Of a stretch of 64,000 bases of DNA, positions 7,705 through 14,222 are shown in pieces. Within the stretch, counting starts at the first letter, position 1; each line of letters opens with the position of its first letter. A program made the translations under genes and the position numbers. Under the pieces are notes generated by a model. The model was not told where the DNA came from, made no database searches, and saw only the letters and a list, made by a program, of their open reading frames with translations. The stretch is from NCBI GenBank assembly GCA_013388855.1, contig JACAEM010000023.1, positions 1-64,000 of the forward strand, in the 5' to 3' direction. Origin of the DNA: Chloroflexota bacterium. Its GTDB lineage: Bacteria; Chloroflexota; Anaerolineae; Anaerolineales; Villigracilaceae.

Positions 7705-7983
7705 CTACTCCGCCAAATACACCGAATCCACGACCCCCACAATGACCGAGATTACACATCCGTCAGGGATGCCCAGCGCCTGACGCGCCCCGTTGCCTTC
7801 ACGGTTAACCAACACCGTATCGCCAATCCCTGCCTGAGTATTATCGAGAGCGATAAAATCGTCCTCGGGCGCGGGCATTTCGCCGTCCATGATTAATGGC
7901 TGGACGACCAACAACCTGCGGTTTTTGTAATGCGGGTGGCTGATAGTGGTGACGATGGTGCCGACGACTTTACCAAGTATCAT
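7705..7983 (-). CDS. EutN/CcmL-type BMC pentamer shell protein (BMC-P), copy 3
   Basis: A 92-residue protein that caps vertices of a bacterial microcompartment shell. It begins with the family hallmark MILGKVVGTIVTTISHP, followed by LLVVQPL, ALDNTQAGIGDTVLV and the terminal VVDSV strand. It is one of three pentamer genes in the locus, as is usual for sugar-phosphate-type BMC loci. It is the last shell gene, separated from the previous one by 152 nt that contain no gene. Confidence 0.92.
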   Translation of the reverse strand: MILGKVVGTIVTTISHPHYKNRRLLVVQPLIMDGEMPAPEDDFIALDNTQAGIGDTVLVNREGNGARQALGIPDGCVISVIVGVVDSVYLAE

Positions 7984-7998
7984 TTATTTTCAAGTTAC

Positions 7999-8053
7999 CT
8001 CGGTGGCCAAGCAGCCCGAATGCATTTTGAGGGCGTATCGAGACCACCTGTAA
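7999..8053. repeat. Possible dispersed palindromic repeat
   Basis: In the gene-free interval 7984-8135 between two pentamer genes, a GGTGGCC arm and a GACCACC arm flank a segment containing ATGCAT and a GGGCGTATCGAG stretch. The complementarity is imperfect. I recognise the style from dispersed intergenic repeats but cannot test its copy number. No ORF or terminator is evident in this interval. Confidence 0.3.
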
Positions 8054-8135
8054 GCAAATAGCCTTTTGTTACAAATCACTTCCGAAATCTGTTGGACGCG
8101 ATACGACGCGCCGCCTACCCGACCAAAGCATATCG

Positions 8136-8456
8136 CTATGTGAACTGATTCCTGCCAGTCTTTAGCGCATAACTAAACTCGCCGTCGGGTTTGACTTCCA
8201 ATTCATCGACGATGCCAACGAGCGCCAGGTCAATCGGAACAAACTTCTCGACAGGCATGGCCAGTGCTGCTTCCCGCGAACGGACCATCACACATAAATC
8301 GCCGGGGCCGGCGTGAACCACATCTGCAGCAACTTGAAGGGTGCCAAGCGGTTCCAATCTTTTGTTCAGCGGCTGGACAACAAGCAGTTTCAATCCCTCT
8401 GTGCCGGGATATTTGATGGTGCAGATGGCGGTCCCTTTAACTCTGCCGAATAACAT
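8136..8456 (-). CDS. EutN/CcmL-type BMC pentamer shell protein (BMC-P), copy 2
   Basis: A 106-residue vertex protein starting MLFGRVKGTAICTIKYPG, with KLLVVQPLN, DVVHAGPGDLCVMVRSREAA and the C-terminal ALVGIVDELEV strand, all expected for EutN/CcmL. It has about 15 extra C-terminal residues compared with copy 3. Its ATG overlaps the stop of the preceding cargo-like gene in a TAATG arrangement, indicating translational coupling. Confidence 0.92.
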   Translation of the reverse strand: MLFGRVKGTAICTIKYPGTEGLKLLVVQPLNKRLEPLGTLQVAADVVHAGPGDLCVMVRSREAALAMPVEKFVPIDLALVGIVDELEVKPDGEFSYALKTGRNQFT

Positions 8457-8845
8457 TATTTCAGCCCTGTCGCTTTCACAACACGATGAATGATGGCATC
8501 CAGCAATTTCGCATCGATCTGATTCCCCAATTTGGCAATGACGGCAGAGCGAATCCGCTGTTCGATGGCAGGCACACGTGGCGCAGCCTGCGCGGGTTGA
8601 GGCATCAGCTGGGGAATGGGAGCAACTCCCGGCGTCGAAGGAGGCGTCTGCTTTTCGGAGAGGTAAGGTCGAACCGGCGCGGCAGGCGGGTTATCCGCGC
8701 GATCGCTGAGGAGTTGGAAATCCAGCTTTTTGGCTTTTTCATATGCCAATTCGGTCAACACGACATCGTCTGTGACCTGCAGGGATTTGATCCCCTTGCG
8801 CGCCATATCTTCGATATCGTGTTCGGTATAAAACTGTTTGGGCAT
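8456..8845 (-). CDS. Proline-linker BMC cargo/adaptor protein, function unknown
   Basis: A 129-residue protein with three parts. Residues 1-48 form a small conserved-looking domain (FYTEHDIEDMARKGIKSL, then VLTELAYEKAKKL). Residues 50-92 are a Pro/Ala-rich linker. Residues 94-129 form a strong amphipathic helix pair (EQRIRSAVIAKLG and LLDAIIHRVVKATGL) resembling BMC encapsulation peptides. The N-terminal part looks like a domain I associate with EutQ-type or other BMC-linked proteins, but I cannot name a reaction. Placement between the hexamer and a pentamer gene with 1-nt overlap suggests a core-shell adaptor. Structural inference only. Confidence 0.75.
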   Translation of the reverse strand: MPKQFYTEHDIEDMARKGIKSLQVTDDVVLTELAYEKAKKLDFQLLSDRADNPPAAPVRPYLSEKQTPPSTPGVAPIPQLMPQPAQAAPRVPAIEQRIRSAVIAKLGNQIDAKLLDAIIHRVVKATGLK

Positions 8846-8852
8846 CTATTAC

Positions 8853-9164
8853 CTATGAACGTCCACCAAAACTGCCCTTGCTCGATTGCGGCAGGATCAT
8901 TTCCACATCGCTGTGGGGGCGCGGGATGACATGCACCGAGACGAGTTCGCCCACACGCTTCGCCGCCGCAGCGCCAGCGTCGGTCGCGGCTTTGACCGCG
9001 CCGACATCGCCGCGCACCATCACCGTAACGAAGCCGCCGCCGACATATTCCGAACCGATCAAGACCACGTTCGCCGCTTTGACCATCGCATCGGCGGCTT
9101 CGATAGCGCCAACCAGACCTTTTGTTTCGACCATTCCGAGAGCAATCAATGAAGCATCAACCAT
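8853..9164 (-). CDS. BMC-domain hexamer shell protein (BMC-H)
   Basis: A 103-residue single BMC domain, the main facet protein of a bacterial microcompartment. It opens [20 protein letters not shown], continues with [28 protein letters not shown] and ends with [11 protein letters not shown], the canonical order. The pore loop corresponds to the EYVGGG region. It is the only hexamer gene in the locus and no trimeric (BMC-T) gene is present, so the shell would be built from very few protein types. An 8-11 residue Ser/Gly-rich tail follows the domain. Confidence 0.95.
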   Translation of the reverse strand: MVDASLIALGMVETKGLVGAIEAADAMVKAANVVLIGSEYVGGGFVTVMVRGDVGAVKAATDAGAAAAKRVGELVSVHVIPRPHSDVEMILPQSSKGSFGGRS

Positions 9165-9183
9165 GAGATTTTCCTTTCAATGA

Positions 9184-9474
9184 TTACGATTTTCGAAATA
9201 CAACCTTGCCATCCACTTCGAGCGAGTCGATGATGGACATGATGACGGCATCGACGGGTGTATCTTTGGTGATGTTTGTCTGCCGCGCCGACGAACCCGC
9301 GGCAGTCAGCACCAGATCGCCAATCCCTGCATCGACAGTATCCACCGCCACATACGGTTTGCCAGATGGCGCGCCAGTCTCATCCGTTTGACGCAGGATG
9401 AGCAATTTGCGCCCGTGTAGTTTTTCATCCTTGATGGTGGACACGGTTGTGCCAATGACTTTTGCAATGAGCAT
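9184..9474 (-). CDS. EutN/CcmL-type BMC pentamer shell protein (BMC-P), copy 1
   Basis: A 96-residue pentamer-forming vertex protein: MLIAKVIGTTVSTIKDEKL, KLLILRQ, AVDTVDAGIGDLVLTAAGSSAR and the final AVIMSIIDSLEV strand. It lies 10 nt after deoC and 20 nt before the hexamer gene on the same strand. Divergence from the other two pentamers suggests different vertex partners or a non-equivalent role. Confidence 0.92.
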   Translation of the reverse strand: MLIAKVIGTTVSTIKDEKLHGRKLLILRQTDETGAPSGKPYVAVDTVDAGIGDLVLTAAGSSARQTNITKDTPVDAVIMSIIDSLEVDGKVVFRKS

Positions 9475-9483
9475 CGCATACTC

Positions 9484-10413
9484 CTAATAACTTTTGGATG
9501 ACGAACCCGCTTCACTCTTCGCCGGTTCCTGTTTGCCCGGACCTTGAATGATCTTCACCCCGGCGCTGGCGCCGATGCGCGTCGCACCGGCTTTAATCAT
9601 GTTCGCCGCATCCTCAAACGTGCGGACTCCGCCCGATGCCTTGACCCCCATCTGCGGACCGACAGTCTTGCGCATCAACTCCACGTCATGGACCGTCGCA
9701 CCACCGCCCGCAAAACCAGTGGATGTTTTGACAAAATCCGCCCCGGCTTCTTTCGAGAGCAGACAAGCGATGGTCTTTTCTTCATTGGTCAACAAGACGG
9801 TTTCGATAATGACCTTGACGAGGACGCCGTGAGAGTGTGCCACCTGCACCACACCGCGAATATCCTTTGCAACCGTTTCGAGATCACGCGCCTTCAACGC
9901 ACCGATGTTGATGACCATATCAATCTCGGTCGCCCCCTGGCGGATGGCGGTTTCGGTTTCAAAGGCTTTTGTCTCCGAGGAGGTCGCTCCCAACGGGAAA
10001 CCGACCACCGTGCAAACTTTGACCGGCGACCCCTTCAGTAATTGCGCGCACAATTCCACCCAGGTCGGGTTGACACACACCGAGGCAAATCCGTACTTTT
10101 TGGCTTCAAAGCAAAGCTGGGCGATTTCCTGCTGGGTGGCATCTGGCTTGAGCAGGGTATGGTCGATCATCTTCGCGAGAGCCTGATCCTGCGGGATGAC
10201 TCCCAGTGTGGACGATAACCGCTCCGCGCCGGCGCTGACCACATTTCCCATTCGGTCAGTACAAACACGGACACACAATCCCTCTGCGCAATCGAATTTG
10301 CACTGATACGCTTCCGGGGTATCTACACGCGCTTCCTCCTCTGCCATGGCAGTCAGCACTTCGCGGGTAATGATTTCTACAAGCTGTTCTACTAATTTAG
10401 GGTCGGGTTTCAT
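9484..10413 (-). CDS. deoC: Deoxyribose-phosphate aldolase with BMC-type N-terminal extension
   Basis: A 309-residue class I aldolase splitting 2-deoxyribose-5-phosphate to glyceraldehyde-3-phosphate and acetaldehyde. The TIM barrel runs from about residue 75 to 290: Asp165 in EIDMVINIG, Schiff-base Lys229 in DFVKTSTGF, and the second Lys258 in GVKASGG. The roughly 70-residue N-terminal extension is absent from E. coli DeoC. It contains an amphipathic helix ([17 protein letters not shown]) typical of encapsulation peptides, then a four-Cys cluster C38, C42, C47, C51. This, with the shell genes, indicates cargo of a sugar-phosphate BMC. A Ser-rich tail ends the protein. Confidence 0.93.
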   Translation of the reverse strand: MKPDPKLVEQLVEIITREVLTAMAEEEARVDTPEAYQCKFDCAEGLCVRVCTDRMGNVVSAGAERLSSTLGVIPQDQALAKMIDHTLLKPDATQQEIAQLCFEAKKYGFASVCVNPTWVELCAQLLKGSPVKVCTVVGFPLGATSSETKAFETETAIRQGATEIDMVINIGALKARDLETVAKDIRGVVQVAHSHGVLVKVIIETVLLTNEEKTIACLLSKEAGADFVKTSTGFAGGGATVHDVELMRKTVGPQMGVKASGGVRTFEDAANMIKAGATRIGASAGVKIIQGPGKQEPAKSEAGSSSKSY

Positions 10414-10424
10414 TAATTATCCAT

Positions 10425-10512
10425 TGTTATTGCGAGGGCAGAGCGGCGAAGCAATTTCCCACAATGGGCTGAAATTGCTTCGTTGGGTTTCCAACCCTCC
10501 TCGCAATGACAT
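10425..10512. repeat. Palindromic intergenic repeat (imperfect long hairpin)
   Basis: An inverted repeat fills the gap between rpiB and deoC. The left arm begins TTGTTATTGCGAGG and the right arm ends CCTCGCAATGACA, with GAAGCAATTTC and GAAATTGCTTC as the inner pair. I recognise this as a common dispersed-repeat style (GAAGCAAT core), but copy number cannot be tested here. It may fold in the mRNA and set the rpiB/deoC ratio; that is inference. Confidence 0.65.
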
Positions 10513-10513
10513 A

Positions 10514-11095
10514 TCATTTTAGGTATTGTTTCTCCACAGATTTTATCTTATCAATGCGCTTTTGGTGACGGTCGCCGCCAAATTCGGTCGTCAGCCAGAC
10601 TTTGACAATCTGCTTCGCCAGATTGGCACCGATCAAGCCTGCACCGAGGGTCAACACGTTCGTGTCATTATGCTCGCGGCTGTTGTTGGCAGAGGAAATA
10701 TCATACGCCATTCCCGCCCGCACACCCGGGACCTTGTTCGCCACGATACAACTGCCAATCCCCGCGCCGTCGATCATGATGCCGCGCCAGGCCTTTCCTG
10801 TGCTGACCAACTGCGCCACAGCATGAGCAAAATCGGGGTAATCCACCGCGTCCTTACTGTTGGTGCCGACATCGATGATTTCATATCCCAGCCTGGAAAT
10901 TTCAGTTTTGAGGATGTCCTTCAACTCGAACCCGCCATGGTCCGCGCCGATGACTACGACCTTCTTCCCAGCAGAGATTGCCGCTCCGGGAGGTGGATTC
11001 GGCGCGGGCTGGGCGGGATCCGTGTTCCCCATCACTTTCCCAAGGACTCGTTGTACGATCCGGTGAAGTTCGGCATCATCGATTTTGTCAGACAT
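10514..11095 (-). CDS. rpiB: RpiB-like sugar-phosphate isomerase with encapsulation peptide
   Basis: A 193-residue RpiB/LacAB-family isomerase. Residues 5-22 (DDAELHRIVQRVLGKVMG) form an amphipathic helix joined by a Pro-rich linker (25-42) to the enzyme, the usual form of a BMC encapsulation tag. The domain shows GADHGGFELK, the DGAGIGSCIVANKVPGVRAG loop and REHNDTNVL with His142. The residue normally Cys in the CGTGIG active-site loop is Asp109; a Cys occurs seven residues later (C116). Substrate may therefore differ from ribose-5-phosphate. It is the first gene of the BMC operon. Confidence 0.88.
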   Translation of the reverse strand: MSDKIDDAELHRIVQRVLGKVMGNTDPAQPAPNPPPGAAISAGKKVVVIGADHGGFELKDILKTEISRLGYEIIDVGTNSKDAVDYPDFAHAVAQLVSTGKAWRGIMIDGAGIGSCIVANKVPGVRAGMAYDISSANNSREHNDTNVLTLGAGLIGANLAKQIVKVWLTTEFGGDRHQKRIDKIKSVEKQYLK

Positions 11096-11105
11096 GGTTC
11101 ACTCG

Positions 11106-11134
11106 ATTATCTTATTGATGAGGGATTGCGTCAA
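11106..11134 (-). promoter_or_regulatory. Promoter of the BMC operon
   Basis: On the minus strand TTGACG (11134-11129), a 17-bp spacer and GATAAT (11111-11106) make a strong sigma70-like promoter. The -10 box is only 10 nt from the rpiB ATG, so the leader is very short or absent. Confidence 0.65.
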
Positions 11135-11167
11135 GTGGGTTCACCATGCAAAGTGTGACACCTACGC

Positions 11168-11173
11168 TATAAT
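11168..11173 (+). promoter_or_regulatory. -10 box of the DinB-family gene
   Basis: A perfect TATAAT lies 22 nt before the ATG at 11196, with AAAGGA as a ribosome-binding site between them. No good -35 box was found at normal spacing. It is divergent from the BMC promoter in a 100-nt shared region. Confidence 0.4.
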
Positions 11174-11195
11174 CCCTGCAACCAAAGGATAAAAT

Positions 11196-11729
11196 ATGCC
11201 AAAGATAATCTCCATCCCAAACACAGACGAGTACGCCGAGTTCTACGCCGGATATGTCCAACGTGCCCAACAACGGACAGACGTATTCGCAGCGCTGTCA
11301 TTCCAAATAGAAGAAATCCTTGCCGGGCCCGGCAAACTTTCAGAAGAACAGGCTCTCTTCCGCGACGCGCCGAGGGAATGGTCCATCAAGGAGGTGATGG
11401 GGCATCTCAATGACGTGGAGCGCGTCTTTTCGTACCGGTTGCTGCGCATCTCCCGAAACGACACAATTCCACTCCCCGGCTTTGAACAGGACGATTATGT
11501 CCGCGAGGCTGGGTATGATAATTACTCGCTACGAGATTTGATTGCCGAGTTTGAACATCTGCGCCGTGCGAATATTCTTTTCATTCAGAATATGAAAGGG
11601 GAGGCGTTGCTGTATCGAGGCACCGCCAGCGGATATCCCGTCAGTGCGCGGGCGTTGGTATATATGCTGGTTGGTCACGTGGATCATCACATGGCAAGCC
11701 TGCACGAAAAGTACCTGCCGAACATTTAG
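11196..11729 (+). CDS. DinB-family protein
   Basis: A 177-residue four-helix-bundle protein of the DinB/YfiT superfamily, whose members include metal-dependent thiol transferases; most have no known reaction. The His triad positions are visible: MGHLNDVERVF near residue 70 and VGHVDHHMASLHEKYL near residue 160. AAAGGA precedes the ATG. It is followed after 29 nt by the DUF2785 gene on the same strand. Confidence 0.82.
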   Translation: MPKIISIPNTDEYAEFYAGYVQRAQQRTDVFAALSFQIEEILAGPGKLSEEQALFRDAPREWSIKEVMGHLNDVERVFSYRLLRISRNDTIPLPGFEQDDYVREAGYDNYSLRDLIAEFEHLRRANILFIQNMKGEALLYRGTASGYPVSARALVYMLVGHVDHHMASLHEKYLPNI

Positions 11730-11758
11730 CCAGAATCATTCAAGGTAGAGGCAAAACC

Positions 11759-12598
11759 ATGGACAAGAATTTCTGGATTTCCATCGCACAGGACGATTAC
11801 AAGGTCCCTGAGGGACATACCCTCGAAGAACTGACCAAAGTTCTCTTTAACTATCTGTCCAGCGTCGATTCTGAATTACGCGACGAGATTGCCTACGTTG
11901 TTTACGCCAATTGGCTCAAGCGCGAAATGTATTCCAGGGAGGCAATTCGCACTCAGGTGGATGAACTGCTGTCGAATCTTGAACAGGGCATCGGTGAGAC
12001 CGGCACAGACTCCGTTTTTTTGCGGACCTTTTCCGTGCTGTGTCTGGCGGAGATCGTCCACAACGACAATAAAAAACCTCTCCTTGAAAAGGGACAAGCC
12101 CGTACAATTCTCGCGAAGGGACTATGGTACCTCGCAGCAGAAAAAGACCCGCGCGGGCATATCCCGGTCAAGGGCTGGGCGCACGCGCTAGCGCATACCG
12201 CCGACTTGCTGCTCGTTTCCGCCTGCAACCGGAACATCGAAGCGAGTGAATTGTCAAACGTCCTGAACGCAATTTCCAACAAAATCGTCCATGCAACGAA
12301 TTATCTGTATATCCACGGTGAAGATGACCGTCTGGCAGGAGCGGTGATCGAGGTATTCCGCCGGGATACGATTCCGCTCGATGAAGTGGAGGAATGGCTC
12401 CGATCCTTCACCGAACCGGACGGCAGGGATTGGAAAGGCGCATATATGGACGCGGAACGGAATACCGCCTTTCAGAATACGCGCAATCTGGTCAGGAGTA
12501 TTTATCTCGGGCTCCTCTCGGAAGGAGATGACCTGCCCAACCGGAAAAGACTCAAGGAAATCGTCTTCGGCGCCCTGACGGAACTGAAGCCGTACTAA
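11759..12598 (+). CDS. DUF2785-family protein
   Basis: A 279-residue helical cytoplasmic protein. The segment RGHIPVKGWAHALAHTADLL around residues 130-150 is the signature I associate with DUF2785, and the length fits the family. No reaction is known for it and no catalytic set can be named with confidence, although the His residues of WAHALAHTAD are striking. Upstream is the DinB-family gene; downstream an ABC-2 permease starts 25 nt later from its own -10 box. Confidence 0.75.
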   Translation: MDKNFWISIAQDDYKVPEGHTLEELTKVLFNYLSSVDSELRDEIAYVVYANWLKREMYSREAIRTQVDELLSNLEQGIGETGTDSVFLRTFSVLCLAEIVHNDNKKPLLEKGQARTILAKGLWYLAAEKDPRGHIPVKGWAHALAHTADLLLVSACNRNIEASELSNVLNAISNKIVHATNYLYIHGEDDRLAGAVIEVFRRDTIPLDEVEEWLRSFTEPDGRDWKGAYMDAERNTAFQNTRNLVRSIYLGLLSEGDDLPNRKRLKEIVFGALTELKPY

Positions 12599-12610
12599 TT
12601 CCGAGTGACG

Positions 12611-12616
12611 TATAAT
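12611..12616 (+). promoter_or_regulatory. -10 box with leaderless spacing
   Basis: A perfect TATAAT ends 7 nt before the ATG of the ABC-2 permease at 12624, with no ribosome-binding site between. The -35 region is poor. Confidence 0.45.
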
Positions 12617-12623
12617 CCTCCCC

Positions 12624-13418
12624 ATGAATTCCGTCAGAAAATACTGGGCAATTTTTCAGATCACGCTCATCAACAGTCTCGCCTACCCGGGGGAATTGAT
12701 CGGGCGTAGTTTGATGATCATTCCGTTTATGTGGATCTTTTACCAGTTGTGGAAGGTCACCTTCGCCGCGTCCGGTTCGGACGTGATTGGCGACCTTACC
12801 CTGCGCGACACGCTCTGGTATCTCATGCTGGCAGAGACCATCGAACTTGGGCGACCTCCGCTGGCGCGCACAATCTCAGAGAACGTCAAAGACGGTTCCA
12901 TTGCCTACATCCTCAACAAGCCCTACGACTTTTTGTTGTACCACTTCAGCACTGCCATGGGCGAGACTGTCTTCCGCGCGGTCATGAACGCGGTCTTCGG
13001 CGGCGCGGTGATTTGGTGGCTGGTCGGTGCTCCGGCACACCCGGAGGGATTTCTGGTCGCCCTGCCAGCCGTCTTCGGCGCGTGGATCCTCCACTTTTGC
13101 ATAATGGCGATGATCGGCTTGCTGGCATTCGTCTTCGAGGATGTCTCCGCGTTTATGTGGATTTTCCAGAAATTCGCCTTCATCCTCGGCGGCATGTTGA
13201 TTCCCCTCGATTTTTATCCGAGCTGGCTGCAAGTCATCGCCAAATTACTCCCCTTCTCCAGTATGATCTACGGACCGGCGCGGCTGTTTGTCACGCCCAG
13301 TCTTTCGATGTTCGTCAACGTGATGTCCCTGCAGGTCGTCTGGATCACCGTACTTGGGCTTTTGCTGACCCTTGCCTACCGACGCGGCATTACACAACTG
13401 ACGGTGAACGGAGGCTGA
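12624..13418 (+). CDS. ABC-2 family permease (COG4587-like), first of a pair
   Basis: A 264-residue membrane protein with about six transmembrane segments, of the ABC2_membrane_6 (DUF990) type. Typical segments are WYLMLAETIELGRPPLARTI near residue 65 and KFAFILGGMLIPLDFYPSW near residue 190. In known systems two such permeases work with one ATPase of the COG4586 type. Here the second permease follows after 1 nt but no ATPase is adjacent. Transport substrate unknown. Confidence 0.82.
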   Translation: MNSVRKYWAIFQITLINSLAYPGELIGRSLMIIPFMWIFYQLWKVTFAASGSDVIGDLTLRDTLWYLMLAETIELGRPPLARTISENVKDGSIAYILNKPYDFLLYHFSTAMGETVFRAVMNAVFGGAVIWWLVGAPAHPEGFLVALPAVFGAWILHFCIMAMIGLLAFVFEDVSAFMWIFQKFAFILGGMLIPLDFYPSWLQVIAKLLPFSSMIYGPARLFVTPSLSMFVNVMSLQVVWITVLGLLLTLAYRRGITQLTVNGG

Positions 13419-13419
13419 C

Positions 13420-14205
13420 GTGCTTAAAGAACTCAAATTCCTCCTCGCGGTCTGGAAAGCCAACCTGCTCTCCGTCATGGAGTATCGCGTCGCCTTCCTG
13501 ACGCAGGTCATCGGCATGATGGTGAACAACTTCATCTATTTCGCCATCTGGATCATTTTCTTCGACCGCTTCAAGGACGTGCGCGGCTGGGGTATCAACG
13601 ATATGTACGTCACCTTCGGCGTGCTCGCCAGCGCGTTCGGTCTGGTCAGCCTGCTCTTCGGCAACGCGTTCAACCTCAGCGACATCATCGCCAAAGGACG
13701 CCTCGATTATTATCTCTCCATGCCGCGCCCGGTCCTGCTCCACACCATTGCCAGCCGCTCCATTGCCAGTGGAATGGGCGATTTCAGCTACGGCTTCATC
13801 AGTTACGCCATGTCGGGACAATTCACCTGGGATGGTTTGCTCCGTTTCATCCTCGCTACACTGCTGGCGGCGGTCGTTTTCGCGGCATTCCTCATCCTCA
13901 TCCAGAGCCTGGCATTCTGGCTGGGCATGATGAGCAACTTCAGCCAGCTCGCCCTCAATGCCATGCTGACCTTCGGCATTTACCCGATCACGCTCTTTGA
14001 CAACTACGCCAAATTGATCTTGTTCACCATCATCCCTGCCGCGCTGATGGGCGCGGTTCCCGCTGAATTCATCACTCAATTCACATGGCAAACGCTGGCG
14101 GAACTGCTCGCCGGGGCGGTGGCGTTCCTCTCGATAGCGGTGACCGTTTTCCAGCTGGGATTGAAGCGGTACGAATCCGGCAGTGGGATTCAGATCGAGG
14201 TGTGA
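13420..14205 (+). CDS. ABC-2 family permease (COG3694-like), second of a pair
   Basis: A 261-residue integral membrane protein starting with GTG, 1 nt after the previous stop. It has about six membrane segments and family-like DIIAKGRLDYYLSMPRPVLLH near residue 95 and YPITLFDNYAKLILFTIIPAALMG near residue 190. It would form a heterodimeric channel with the preceding permease. It converges on the formate dehydrogenase operon, with 17 nt between the stop codons and no terminator visible. Confidence 0.82.
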   Translation: MLKELKFLLAVWKANLLSVMEYRVAFLTQVIGMMVNNFIYFAIWIIFFDRFKDVRGWGINDMYVTFGVLASAFGLVSLLFGNAFNLSDIIAKGRLDYYLSMPRPVLLHTIASRSIASGMGDFSYGFISYAMSGQFTWDGLLRFILATLLAAVVFAAFLILIQSLAFWLGMMSNFSQLALNAMLTFGIYPITLFDNYAKLILFTIIPAALMGAVPAEFITQFTWQTLAELLAGAVAFLSIAVTVFQLGLKRYESGSGIQIEV

Positions 14206-14222
14206 TGAGTCTGCCGAGGAGT

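Noticed and set aside
13390-14091. Long minus-strand ORF of 233 residues opposite the ABC-2 permease
   Set aside because: Composition is the His/Glu/Asp-rich artefact of reading a GC-rich membrane gene antisense.
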